A stretch of 64,000 nt of DNA, from the NCBI GenBank assembly GCA_949130495.1, contig OX422211.1:442936219-443000218 (forward strand), read 5' to 3'. Positions 11,856 to 23,190 of this stretch are shown piece by piece; position 1 is the stretch's first letter; each line of letters begins with the position of its first letter. Below the pieces are notes generated by a model. It searched no databases, was not told the DNA's origin, and worked only from the letters and a program-made list of their open reading frames with translations. Made by a program: the position numbers and the translations under genes. This DNA comes from Sambucus nigra. Lineage: Eukaryota; Streptophyta; Magnoliopsida; Dipsacales; Adoxaceae.

Positions 11856-12022
11856 ACCAACATTGCTTATGCCTTTGTTGATGTCGATCAACATTATTGG
11901 TGTTTTTGTTGACGCATTTGTAGTGTAGTGCATTGCACTAGTACTCCAAAAAAAATAATAATTTTGGGGAAATCACATTCTCATAAATATTGAAATCAAC
12001 TGAGTACAACATGATTACATCA
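11856..12022 (-). other. Element 2 3' untranslated fragment
   Basis: After the integrase stop the sequence follows element 3 for about 100 bp (GTACTAGTGCAATGCACTA here, ATACTAGTGTGTTTAACACTA there). It then becomes rich in GTTGAT/ATCAAC and CCAAT/GTTGG pairs before it is cut by the element 1 LTR. Confidence 0.6.
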
Positions 12023-13275
12023 CTAATAATATTTCCTCAGGTGTTCTGTATTCCATGGGTTCTTTAATTCTTCACCCTCCAAAGTCTCAATTCGATATGT
12101 GCCTAGTCGGATAACTACTGTAATTCGATAAGGCCGATGCCAATTGGCTTCAAGTTTTTTGTTCTTATGAATCACCTTCTTCAAAACATAATCACCTTCT
12201 TTTAAGTTGCTCGTCTTAACCCTTTTATTGTAGAAACGTGCAGTCTATTATTGATAGGATGCATTCCTTCAATTTGCATCTTCTTATACCTCTTCCAGTA
12301 TGTCTAAGTCTAGCCTTCTCATCAAATCACTGACTGGGGTATTGAAATTGAGAACTTTGTGAGTAGGTAATCCTAGGTCGGTAGGAGTTACAGCTTCATT
12401 ACCAAATGCTAACATATATGGAGTTTCTCTAGTAGCTGTTCTAGGGGTTGTTCGGTAGGACCACAAGACATAATACAGTTCATTGATCTAATTACTTTTA
12501 TCATTTTTCAGCCTTTTCTTCAACCCGTTCAATAAAGTTCTATTTTTTTTACCTCTGTTTGGCCATTACTTTGAGGATGGCCAGGAGCAGAGTGGATTTT
12601 TCGGACATTGGATTGGGTACAATAAGCAGCAAATTCGTCATTGTAAAATTGTGTGCCATGGTCAGTGATAAAGGCATAGGTCAAGCCATACATGCATATG
12701 ATTTTCTTCTAAATAAGCCGATAAACCTTTTTATAAGGCATGTCCATCAAGGGTTTAGTTTCCACCCATTTAGTGAAGTAACTAACAGCTACAACCAGAT
12801 ACTTAAACCTTCTTTAGGTGGTCGAAAAAGGCTCGACCAAGTCAATTCCCCATATAGCGAAGGGCCAAGGTGAAGTGATTGGTGTGAGGAGAGCTTGTGG
12901 AGTCTTGAATATGCTGAAAAACCTCTAAAACTTATCACATTTCTTGGCAAAAGTTGCGCAATGCTCGTATGGTGGCCAGTAGTACCCATGTGTGTTGATT
13001 CTTCGCAATAAAGTTATCCCAGCTATATGGGCTCCATAGGACCTTTCATAGACTTCCTCAATCAAATATTTTACTTCAGTTGGATTCACACAGCATTGGA
13101 GACCAGCAATCAATCCTCTTCTGTACAACACACCATTGTCTAGCACATACCTGGCAGATTTGTATTTCAACTTCTTAGCTGAAAGTAGGTCGGCTGGTAA
13201 AATTCCATCTTCAATATAATCTCTTATGGGATCCATCCAAGATGGACCCATGTCAATCGTAATGAAATTAACCAT
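12023..13275 (-). pseudogene. Element 2 integrase
   Basis: The N-terminal segment (13275-12925) has GPSWMDPIRDYIE, YRRGLIAGLQ and a zinc-binding H-H-C-C that ends in KKCDKF before a stop. Further on, in other frames, ITDHGTQF (about 12650) and HPQSNGQTEV give the second Asp and the Glu of the DDE triad. The C-terminal part matches element 3 and stops with TAG at 12023-12025. At least four stops or frame changes occur. Confidence 0.85.
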
Positions 13276-14253
13276 CAGGTCTTCATCAATGATCCTATTA
13301 GGAAGTAGCTTAATAGGAATAGTTCTTCACAGCTCGGTTCTGGTTACTGAAGCTAGCCGGGCAAGTGCAGATGCTCGGTCATTTTCCAATCTTAGAATTC
13401 TGATCATATGAATAGCTAGCAAAGTGGCGATCACCTTCAAAGCTTTAGCTAATTATTTGGTCATCAATTCTCATTTAGCGGCATATAAGTTCAACACCTG
13501 ATTTACCACCAATTGTGAATCACTGTATACCACAACTTTCTTGGCATTCAGTGATTTGGCTAGACTTAAACCAACAATCACAACTTCATACCATGCCTCA
13601 TTATTAGAGGCTTGAAATTAGTATAGTAGAGTGTACTCTATATCTATTTCATCTGGATTATTGACGATGATTCCTGCTCCACATCCAGTTGCACAGGATG
13701 ATCCATCAGCATATAGACTCCATATGGGAATATCGCTGTCAAACGCTTGGTTTGTCAGAATCCCTTGATGGAAAATTTTATCTTTTACCTCCTCATACTT
13801 CTTTTTCATCTCTTATAGTCCACTGGAAGGATTTGGTTGATCAATGGTAACTTCTTTTGTAGTTTTCTTTACTTGGAGTTGGTCAGGGGTTTCTTTAGTA
13901 GGTATGCTGACTCTTGAGTATTTCTCAACAAGAGTACCTTGTTGATTGGGAACCTCTGGGTAAGTGAATTTTGCAATAAAATCTTCCACATATTGGCCTT
14001 TCAAATAAGACCGTGGTTCATATACAAGATCATCTTCTCCCAACTCCGTAACCCAATACATCAATCTTTCGAATTTCTCTGGCTTATATAACGTTTGCCT
14101 CAGTGGAATGTTAGTGTATACCACTATGGTATGAGCTTGAAAATACGACTTCATCCATTTATTAACCTCAATTAAGTCCAATGCTAAATTCTCCAGCTTG
14201 GGATATCTGAATTTTGCTCCTCGAAAAGATTTGCTAGTGTAATAAATTGGCAT
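13276..14253 (-). pseudogene. Element 2 RNase H and second RNase H
   Basis: The first RNase H (14253-13870) has IYYTSKSFRGAKFRYPKLE and ELGEDDLVYEPRSYLKGQ. A spacer with a single PDQLQVKK motif follows, then a stop at 13812. The second RNase H starts with WSLYADGSSCATGCGAGI (about 13710) and includes YSDSQLVVNQ. In element 3 the spacer motif is duplicated; here it is single. Confidence 0.85.
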
Positions 14254-15270
14254 TTAATCTCCATAATCCTCGCTGATCAAGGCAGATCTAATAGCTGATT
14301 CAGAAACTGCCAAGTACAAATATAGATTTTCTCCCAACACTGGTCGGGAGAGTAGTGAAGGTGCTCCCAGGTACTTTTTCAATTCCAGAAAGGCTTTTTC
14401 ACATTCATCATTCCATTCTAAGTTTTTTCTGAGCACCTTAAATAATGGTAAACATTTGTCTGTTGTTCGGGACACAAATCTGTTGAGTGCTTCTACACGC
14501 CCTGTTAGCCTTTGAACATCATTTTTATTGGTCGGGAATTTTATTTCTATCAAGGCCTCGATCTTATATGGATTAGCTTCAATACCCCTTTGGTTTACTA
14601 TATACCCGAGGAACATTCCCTTCTGAACTCTGAAGACGCATATGGTCAGGTTCAACTTCATTTGGTTCTTTTTCAATTGATCAAACATCTCGTTGAGGTC
14701 GGCAATATGACTAACAAATCTTTTTCTCTTTATGAGGATATCATTAGCATACACCTCCATGTTCTTAACTAGCTGCTCCTCAAATACTTTGTTCACCAGA
14801 CTTTGATAAGTGGCACCTGTATTTTTTAGACCAAACAACATAACATTATAACAATAAGTTCCTTGGGGAGTAATAAAGGAAGTACTTTCTCTATCTTCTG
14901 GCTTCATTTTGATCTGGTTATAACCAGAATATGCATCCATGAAACTCAGCAACTCATGCCCCGAAGTAGCATCCACCAGTTGATCAATTTTTGGAAAAGG
15001 AAAATGATCCTTTGGGCATGCCTTGTTTAGGTCAGTGAAATCTATAAACATCCTACACTTATTGTTTTTCTTCTTGATCATAACTACGTTGGCCAACCAC
15101 TCCAGGTACTTCACATCTTTAATAAAGGAAGATTTTTGAAGCTTTTCCACTTCTTCCTGTAGAGCTTGGTTCTTATCTGAGATAAAAACTCTTCTTCGCT
15201 GCTTTACAGGATTGACCTCCTTATTAACATTAAGCTCATGGCATAGGAAATTTGGGTCTATGCCAGGCAT
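14254..15270 (-). pseudogene. Element 2 reverse transcriptase, catalytic motif lost
   Basis: A long open frame from PGIDPNFLCHELN through CRMFIDFTDLNKACP, FMDAYSGYNQI and FGLKNTGATYQ to the thumb and connection. The catalytic box reads YAND instead of YVDD (about 14750), so one essential aspartate is replaced by asparagine. It therefore looks inactive although 338 codons remain open. Confidence 0.9.
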
Positions 15271-15327
15271 ATCTTTGTGGCTCTATGTGGACACCTGCTT
15301 TTTTGGTCTCAATAAGGCCATCAACTC

Positions 15328-15330
15328 TTA
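15328..15330 (-). other. In-frame stop at the protease-RT junction of element 2 (TAA)
   Basis: The local reading is V-L-K-stop-E-L-M-A-L-L-R. The same place in element 3 reads S-I-K-stop-E-L-I-T-F-L-R with TAG. The two flanking frames are otherwise the same register, so the stop alone separates protease from RT here. Another stop replaces the W of the F-A-W motif further on. Confidence 0.75.
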
Positions 15331-15576
15331 TTTAAGAACTGGATCCAATGACTCTCCTATTTGAGTTGTTCGTTCTAGTTTATCATCGTCCAAAACAATT
15401 CTTTATGTTGCCTCTATCGCCTGGCCTTTTAAAAGCTCTGATTCATCTCTTGGATCTAAAGTTTTAACCTCAAATTCACTATTCGGTTCAGATATATCCA
15501 CTTGATAAGTGGTTATTTTCCTCTTTACTTCTAGCATATCTTCCTCCTCGACATATAAATAGTAGTATTCTTGAGC

Positions 15577-16029
15577 TTATTTTTGATCTCCTTTTCCTAT
15601 TCCAACTCCAAAGTTGGTCAGGGACTTCAGACATTGATGAACAGTAGAAGGTATAACTTTAAACTTTTTCAGGCCTACTCTTCCCATGATCATGTTGTAG
15701 GAGGAATGAACATTTTTATCCATTACAAAGAATCTCACTTTCTCTGTCCCGCTCACCGGCCAAGTCTCGATCAACACATCTAGCTTGATTCTTCCCAATG
15801 GAAACACCTTCTTACTAGAGAATCCAATTAGGGGCCTGTGGTAAGGCTCTAGTTGGCTAAGTTTTAAATCCAAACTATCAAAATAGGGATATAACATAAT
15901 GTCCATCGAACTGCCGTTATACACTAATGCCCTTGCTACAAATACATCTTTCATCCTGATTCTGATCACTAAAGGATAATCAGGAGGATACAATACTCTA
16001 GATAGATCATTCACGGAAAAGACAATCAC
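15577..16029 (-). pseudogene. Element 2 aspartic protease, active-site Asp lost
   Basis: The frame aligns end to end with the element 3 protease (LVIRIRMKDV, SQLEPYHRPLIGF, GRVGLKKFKVIPST). The active site is VYNGSSMDI where element 3 has VDNGSSADI, so the catalytic aspartate is now tyrosine. Inactive by that change. Confidence 0.85.
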
Positions 16030-16079
16030 GAGCTTATCCTTTTTGAATATCGTTAGTCGGTCTTCCTCTGCAAGGTTGA

Positions 16080-17861
16080 TTCGCTGGATATAGGAACAAG
16101 CTTGAGCCTCATTAAGGTAAGCCTTACTTTCAGTTGTATGATCTCCTCCTCATGTAACCCCACCTATAATCATATGACAATCAAAAGATCCAAAACTAAT
16201 TGTGAGTACCTCACATTTAGGTTGTCTAGGCTTCTTGGGGAGATCAGGATCGTCTTCTGGATCATCGCCATGGTTTTTCTTCTTATCTTCTCTAGGCTTA
16301 ACAGGTGATTTATATCTCTGTCAACCTCTAGCGCTAGCTCTCCCACCAGCCTGCCGATCTACAAATCTGTCCAATTTTCCTCTTCGAATGAGTGCCGCTA
16401 TCTTATCTTGGAGAGCAATACATTGGTTGGTCGTATGGCCATGGTCTTTGTGAAATTCATAATACTTGGACTTTCCCTCTTATCAACAGGTGACCTTAAC
16501 TTTTCAGGCCAACTCAAATCATTGTTATGCTTAATTTCTTCCAAAACATGATGTATATCCACCGTTAGGGGAGTGTAATTGGTAAATTTTCCGAGTTGAT
16601 CTAGACTTTCTTTTACTTTCGAATTCTTGCGCTCATCGTGATTCTTTTGTGCCTTCTTATCCGACTTCCCTTCAGACATAACTTTCGCCTTTGCATCTGA
16701 ATTCTTTTTAGCAGCCATAGCTTCCTCGGCGTTCATAATCTTCGCTTCTTTGGCCATCAATTCCGCCATCGTCTTCGAGGGATCTTTTGCCAAAGTATAA
16801 TATAGTTTGTCGGGGAGAAAACCACTTGTGAGGGCAGTGATTGTAGTCTTCTCCTCGTAATCAATAACTTCTAATTTTTCGTTGTTAAAACGAGTGATAT
16901 AATCCATGGTACTTTATCCCACCTTCTATCTCACACTAAGCAAATGATCCACTCGCTTTACTGGATTGTATCCAAAGTAGAAATTACCAATGAATAGCTC
17001 GACGAGTTATTAAAAGCTAAAAATCTGCCCCTGAGGAAGACTATTATACCAGATTTGAGCAGATCCAGTGATTGTTCCTGAAAATGCCCTGCACCTCATC
17101 TCATTCGGAACAATATAGATATCAAGTGTTGCTTGGTATCGCTTTATATTAAGAACTGGATCAGTCTTCCCATCATACTTGGGAGTGACCACTGGAGCTT
17201 TAAACTTAGTCGGTGTAGGGAAATCTACAATAGTTTTCACAAAAAGAGATCTCTTAAAAAAACTTCTCTTGAGAGGATTCTTGGCCATTTCTCTCAATCT
17301 ATATTCCAAACGCTGAATGGACCCCTTCCAAGCATTATTGCTAGCACCAGATCTATTGGTGGCAACTCTTTTATGCTGACCAACTGATTATGCTGAGATT
17401 TCCTCTTGCGATCCTTCTCTTTGGTTGGATCAAGAAGTTTGTCAGGTGTTTGATCTGGATTGGGCTGAACCATCCCTCAAGTCGCTTGGTCGCCGAGTAT
17501 TTCCTGATGCAACCCGAAAGTAATTTCCCCTGGGTCCTAAATAATTGAAAGGAGGGGCCCTACTTAGCCTTTCTAAGGAACTCAATCTTTTTGGAATGAG
17601 GGATTGTCCATCAGGGGCACTAAGAATATTGATAGAGGAAATTCCTCTAGGACGATATGAAGGATCCTTTGAAGTTATGGAATGGCTTTGCCCAACATTC
17701 CTTATTGGTGGCGGTGGAATACTCCTTTAATTGGATTGTGCATAGCCTCTTAACCTTTGGCCAGGCGAGCCAAAAGTCCAGTTAACTCATTGTTATTTGG
17801 AGGGGAAAGGGATTAGGCGGAATTCCCTCATTTCTGGTACTTATTTCAGTGATATTAGCCA
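16080..17861 (-). pseudogene. Element 2 Gag
   Basis: A possible ATG at 17861 (MANITEIS) begins a frame soon stopped. The conserved Gag block is at 17309-17010 (SFFKRSLFVKTIVDFPTP, TPKYDGKTDP, DEMRC-like NEMRCRAFSG). It resumes at 16907 with DYITRFNNEKLEVIDYEEKT and runs to a Lys-rich part at about 16600 and a zinc-knuckle region near 16450. Aligned by eye with element 3 Gag. Stops and frame changes occur throughout. Confidence 0.85.
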
Positions 17862-17894
17862 TGTTTGATGAATTAGTGAAAATGTTTAGCAATA

Positions 17895-17914
17895 CGTTCC
17901 CGCAGACGGTGCCA
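17895..17914 (-). promoter_or_regulatory. Element 2 primer-binding site
   Basis: Minus strand TGGCACCGTCTGCGGGAACG, three bases after the LTR end. The counterpart in element 3 is TGGCGCCGTCTGTTGGAACG, so one G-to-A change lies within the first five bases. Confidence 0.8.
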
Positions 17915-17917
17915 ATC

Positions 17918-18390
17918 TTTTGATGCAAAAAACTAGACTAGGCCTAATTGATTGATCACAGATAAATAAGTAAAAACAAATAAGACAAAGATATTTTTAA
18001 AGTGGTTCGGCTTAATGGAATGGCCTACGTCCACTGCTATGTCTACTTTGATTTGTTTTTCGATCCCCTGCAATGAGGGTATTACAATGTATTTATAGCC
18101 CAAGAGGGGTGTTGAGAGTTGTCATGTGAAAGGATGGCATGCCTTCATTTGTTAGGAATTTACATCAATACATAATGAGAATTAAATATAAGACTACTCT
18201 CGCTTGATTGGCTATACCGATTAGATTTCCAGCCATTGGTCGATCTTCTGAGTTGGTCGGGCTTCCCTGTTGGTTCGGTTGCCTTGTTGATCGGGGATTT
18301 GTATCATGATGACTTGGACTTATGCCGCATTAGATGACACGTGTTGGTTTATAATTGGTCCACATAAGGTGGTGAATTTTGGTATCAACA
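17918..18390 (-). repeat. Element 2 5' LTR (473 bp)
   Basis: On the minus strand it starts TGTTGATACCAAAATT, identical to the start of the element 3 LTR, and ends TTTTTTGCATCAAAA. CGACCAA-type short motifs recur in the U3 part. R and U5 carry GTGGACGTAGGCCATTC, shared with element 3. It is inserted in the LTR of copy S1; TATGC at 18391-18395 would be one side of the target duplication. Confidence 0.85.
18090..18099 (-). promoter_or_regulatory. TATA box of element 2 LTR
   Basis: GGCTATAAAT on the minus strand, at the place of GGCTATAAAA in the element 3 LTRs. Confidence 0.7.
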
Positions 18391-19354
18391 TATGCAATCA
18401 CACACGAAAAATAAGGAAAAATCCCTTTTCAGGGCAAAACATATTTTTCATCACTTAAGAGACTTTTACAACATTATTAACATACAGACTACTTAATAAA
18501 ACCTTAAGTATAAAGCACAGTATCTTTAAAATATCTAAAGAAAATGACTCAGTCCATCCACAAGTGGCGGTCCATCCTCAATATCCACCGATCAGCCTTC
18601 AGCCTTCTTCAGCCTTCTTATGTCGTGATCACTGGGGTAAAAAATTTAACCGTAGTGAATTCTCTCCACAATTGTATGTAAGAATCAAAACTTCTTAGGT
18701 TTCAGAATGATTCACAAAACTATTAGGGGATGTAAAGTTATGAATCAAAAGTGTTTTTGTAACAGAAAACTTGAAAACTTTTGCAAGAGATATGCAGAAA
18801 CTGTTTTGTTGAAAGTCTTACGAAATTTGGTGTCAAAATAGTTATTTATAAACGCAACAAAAATTTTGAGGCAGTAAATTCATTCAAATGAAATTAAAAT
18901 TTGTTCAAACGGGAAAGCCATTTCGTTTGAATGAAAACTTAGCTCATTCAACGAGAAAGCAATCTCATTAGAATAGGCTTCTAACTAGCTTCTAATGAAT
19001 TCAAATAGTGAACCTTCATTGTCTGTTCGTTTGATGTAGATCTAACGAGCCTTCTAACGAACATGCCAGTTCATTCGAATGAGATAGAATCTCGTTTGAA
19101 TGAGGTGATTTTTTTTTTTTGAAACTATAAAATCTATCCTCGATTTTTTTAAAATAACTTCCCAAATAAAATTTATAAAAGTTACGGAATCCTAAAATAA
19201 TTATACCTTCATGAGATGTAGAGGAGTAGAACTTAGGGACGTGAATGTACGGTTCATCACATCAGTGCGACTCGGTTTGTAACGAGATATTCCAAATATG
19301 CCAAAGTGTAAACAAAACAAACAAAAAGCCTAAGCTAAAATATTTTCACGTATA
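18391..19354 (-). repeat. Copy S1 3' LTR, cut by element 2
   Basis: Homologous along its whole length to the LTR at 22153-23190, lacking about 80 bp at the end next to element 2. It holds a palindrome cluster at 18890-19110 and TTTATAAATA near 18845. A polypurine-like stretch adjoins its start at 19355-19372 (minus strand). Confidence 0.8.
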
Positions 19355-21190
19355 AATATTTCACTTTGTCTATTTTGGTACAAAACTGATCGAAACCCAA
19401 ATTAAAAAAATACCCATCTATGACAAAAATGTCCTAATACCCTTCCCAAAACGTAAAAATGGAACGACATAGAGAAACTTTGTCTTCAATCTCATCTTGA
19501 GCTTCCCTTGGGTAACTTTGTCTTCACCTGGTGTAAAATATTCTTCCTCTTGGGTACCTACACACAAGAAGCAAAGAAAAATACCCTGTGATGCATAGAG
19601 TTTGAAATAGAAAGAAAAAATAAAACTCACATTGAATCTCCCTCATAAATAAAACTCATCATCAAATCAAAACTCCCTTGTAATTTGTTCTCCCCCTTTA
19701 TGTCCCAGTATAGACAAAGGAGGGGAAACTAGACATGAAGTATAAAGCATTATATAGAAGAAATACGATATCATCACATAGATATGTAAACATTGCACGT
19801 ATAATGATAATCAAAAAGGTCATCAAAACTAATTATTTTTGAAATTTTTTAAATTTTTGTCAAGTATATATGGTACAACTACAACACAATAACTCAAGCA
19901 CAAATAATCCAAACTATGGTAAAGTATTTGACAACCATGGCCACGAAGAGTCACAACACGATACCATATATATAATATGCAAAATATACCAAAAAAATAC
20001 GGCATACATATATAGGTATAAGCGACCACAAAAGTCGACACAAAACACATAATCTTTACACACTATCATAGTATTGATGTGTCTAAACATGTGAGATGGA
20101 ATGAATGAGCGCAAAATAGATACAAATAAGTTATGACCCAAGTACTCATATATGTTCAACAAGTTCTAATTGACAAAATTTTATCAAACTATGCTTTAAC
20201 CTCATGTGACAAGATAAAGTCGACTTAATGAAAAAATAATTTCAATGCACACAATCCTAGAATATTGATGATTCTATAAATCAATAGCATCATGAGAAAA
20301 TAAAAATAACTAGGATTCATTGTGAAAACATGTTGATCTTTAACTACACACCCTCAAAAGAAAATCATATATCATATTTTTTATTGTTTTCTTTTCTAAA
20401 TTATTCTAAACTTATTTCTTTTGAATGATCAAACATTAAAACAAGTAGGACCAATTGGCAATTTTTTTTTAATTTTTATTGCCTTTAATCCTTTCATTGA
20501 GCTCTTGCCAACGGTGGATTTTCCACAAAAGGAAATTTGCTCCCTTCGTAGCCCTTTCCCGTGCACACTCAACTTTTTTTCAATAGTAGTTACATGGTTC
20601 ACGGCCAATGGTTCTTATATGAAAAAATTCCCCATAGTCACAAAAATATATATCTAAAAAAAATGATGGGATAACATCTCATAAAGATCTAATATATACA
20701 TATGAAGTTAACGTTGAAAAATCTCGTGCATGTGTGTGCGGAGGCATATAGAAAGTCGAATCCATAAAGAAAATCACGTTCGAAACATCTCCACAAAAAC
20801 GTGGTTAAGAACAATCTAAGTATCTATAATCATAACCAAATGTCCTTGCCACATAAAAAGTACGGAGTGAATTGAATTCAAGCACACTAATATACCACAC
20901 CAAATGTTCAAAACAAAAATGCACTAAACACCAAAAATATTTTTTGTATTTTTAAAAAAAAAATTATCAAATAAAATCTTTTAGTATTTTTTCAATTTGA
21001 CTCGATAAAATAAAACTAAAATACAAAAGATTCATATGTCGTAACACTAGCAAACATATATCAATCACAACAAGAGTATGACAAATAAAATTATGCAAGA
21101 AATCACCTAGAAGATATAACTGCGAAGAGTCATGTGCAAGCATGCGAAAATCAAGAAGTCTAACATCTAGCGCCTCCAAAATAGATTCCC
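19355..21190 (-). other. Copy S1 3' internal region, non-coding
   Basis: AT-rich, with no RT, RNase H or integrase motifs in any frame. It contains TAAAGGGGGAGAAC near 19700 (minus strand), a purine-rich string typical of the 3' part of SIRE-like elements. The same sequence recurs in copies S2 (23191-23808) and S5 (33350-34650). Confidence 0.6.
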
Positions 21191-21194
21191 TAAC

Positions 21195-21932
21195 CTAAAT
21201 AGATGTATACTTAACGCGTCGGGTTTTCGGAACCAAAGGGGCAATAGACTTTAACTTTCTAGGACCTCTTCCAAGGTCATAACAAAGCTCCATAAGGTGA
21301 CCTTTCCAACCACAATGAAAACATTTGTAAATGCGAGGAGTGTTACCTACGGGTTGACCTTTTTTAACGTCCTTGGATGTAGTTGACCCTATAAAATAAA
21401 CAATGATGTTGACTTTAAAAATGAAAGCATTAGAAATAAGGGAGCTAGTACCAAAACTACTCGAGTCTTTTATATCATCTTGTAACATAAAAAATTTAGA
21501 CTCAAGTAAAGAATTAGACACTTAAAGTTTTAGGGACTTCTTCTTCATATATTCAATCATTCCTAGAAGGTTATATCACTCTACCTCAACGCTAGAAAAC
21601 TTATCCCTAAGAGTCTTCTCACGTGCCCTCAAATATAAAATCAATTTATCCATATCCTCATTGACACATAAACAAACCCTAGAAGTTTTAGATTTGTCTA
21701 ATTCTTTCTCTAAAAATCGAACTCTAGCATCGCTCTGTTTCTTAGACACTTCCAAAATTTTAAAATCACGATCCATGTCCACAAGCTTCTCACGAAATAA
21801 ATCTCTTTGAGTTTGAACAATTTGCAAAATTTCCAAAACAGCTTTAAAACTAGATATTTCTTTTTCAAGAATTTTAATTCTTTTAGAAAACTTCAAATTC
21901 AAAGTAGATATATTTTCACTACGGCTATCCAT
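21195..21932 (-). pseudogene. Copy S1 short Gag: coiled coil and one zinc knuckle
   Basis: A likely start is the ATG at 21932 (MDSRSEN), about 200 bp after the primer-binding site. A long heptad-rich stretch with REKLVDMDRDFKILEVSKK follows. After a stop at 21576 and another near 21520 the frame goes on to YKCFHCGWKGHLMELCYDL (about 21330-21275), a C-x2-C-x4-H-x4-C zinc knuckle. Coiled coil followed by this second knuckle is the C-terminal half of SIRE/Maximus-type Gag. No pol follows, so the element depended on others even before decay. The same ORF exists in copy S5. Confidence 0.65.
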
Positions 21933-22029
21933 CGAGAGAAAAGTAAATAAACTAACACAAGAGATATGGATAAACAACCACCCTAAAAAGCAGTAAACAA
22001 GGATGGAACATGATAACTTAATGAAACCC

Positions 22030-22042
22030 GCTCTGATATCAC
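22030..22042 (-). other. Second primer-binding-site-like sequence in S1
   Basis: Minus strand GTGATATCAGAGC, close to the initiator-Met site and about 110 bp downstream of it. Copy S5 has TGGTATCAGAAC at the same place (35503-35514). Confidence 0.5.
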
Positions 22043-22140
22043 TTGATAAAGTTGGTATCAATAGGAAAAACTCTTTGAAAATCAGGATCACACGATAATT
22101 TGGTGTGACCTGCTCCGGTACCAATTGATGGGGTAAAAAT

Positions 22141-22152
22141 GCTCTGATACCA
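22141..22152 (-). promoter_or_regulatory. Copy S1 primer-binding site for initiator-Met tRNA
   Basis: TGGTATCAGAGC on the minus strand is the standard plant copia primer-binding site complementary to the 3' end of initiator-Met tRNA. It adjoins the S1 5' LTR. Confidence 0.85.
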
Positions 22153-23190
22153 ATTTTACCAAATTTTAATTTTTGATTAAATTAGATTTGCATTAGCAAA
22201 ATAATCCAACTACATATATTAAATCAAACATTCAATCACACACGATAAATAAAGAAAAATTCCTTTTAAGGGAAAGCTCAATTTCTAGCACTTTAGAGAG
22301 TTTTAGAAGACCATTGACTTACAGACTACTTGATACACTCGCAAGTATAATGCGCAGTGTCTTTAAAACATCTAAAAGAAGGCTCAGTCTAGAGTCGTCT
22401 ATAGGTGGAAGTCCACCCTCAGTATCCATCGATCAGCCTTTAGCCTTCTTCAGTCTTCTTCTGCCGTGATCACTCGGGTCATAAAATTTAGCCGTAGATA
22501 ATCCTCTCCATAAGTGTATGGAAGATACAAATCTTCTAGGATTTTAAAACGACAAATAAAAATTACTTGGGGATGTAAAGTTGTGAATCAAAAAGTGTTT
22601 TTGTGATAAAAACTTAAAAGCTTTTGAAACAGATATGCAAGATACGTTTTGGTAAAAGTATTAAGAAATTTGGATAAAAACAAGTATTTATAGACGTGGC
22701 ATAAATTCTGAGGTGGCAATTTCTTTTGAACAAAGTTAGAATTCGTTCGATGGGAAAGCCATTTCATTTGAATGAAAACCCAATTTGTTCTAACGAAAAA
22801 TCAATCTCATTAGAATAAGCTTCTAACGAATTCAAACAGTAAGCCCTCATTGGATGTTTGTTCCATGTAAATCTAATAAACCTTTTAACGACACGCCATT
22901 GTGTTCGAACAAGATAGGAATCTTGTTTGAACGAGGTCAAATTTTTTTATTTTTAAAACTAAAAAATCCAGGATCGATTTTTACAAATAACAATTCAAAT
23001 AAACTCTATGAAAAGTTATGAACTCCTAAAAGAATTATGCCTTCATCAGATACATAGGAGTCTTGAACTTAGGGATGTGGAGGTTCGGTTCATCGTGTCG
23101 GTGAGAGTCAGTTTGTAATGAGATATACCAAATATGCCAAAGTGCAAATAAAATAAATAAAAAGCCTAAGCTAAAATATTTGTGCTTACA
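22153..23190 (-). repeat. LTR shared by copies S1 and S2 (about 1.04 kb)
   Basis: On the minus strand it starts TGTAAGCACAAATATT after a CAAAGGGAAATATT polypurine-like tract at 23191-23204. It contains the palindrome cluster 22735-22945 just upstream of TCTATAAATACT (about 22687-22698), and ends at the primer-binding site. Internal sequence of the same family lies on both sides, so it acts as the 5' LTR of S1 and the 3' LTR of S2. Confidence 0.8.

Larger units (their letters stand above)
11856..18390 (-). mobile_element. Element 2: Tat-type Ty3/gypsy retrotransposon related to element 3, 3' end missing
   Basis: Minus-strand order is LTR (18390-17918), primer-binding site, gag, protease, RT, RNase H, second RNase H and integrase, ending in 3' untranslated sequence that stops at element 1. 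Protein segments match element 3 closely along the whole length, so the two are members of one family or sister families. Multiple stops, frame changes and lost catalytic residues show it is dead. The antisense region and 3' LTR seen in element 3 are absent here and may lie beyond element 1, outside the window. Confidence 0.9.

Noticed and set aside
19829..20162. Overlapping short frames with hydrophobic residues
   Set aside because: AT-rich non-coding internal region of copy S1; the matching region of S5 does not keep the frames.
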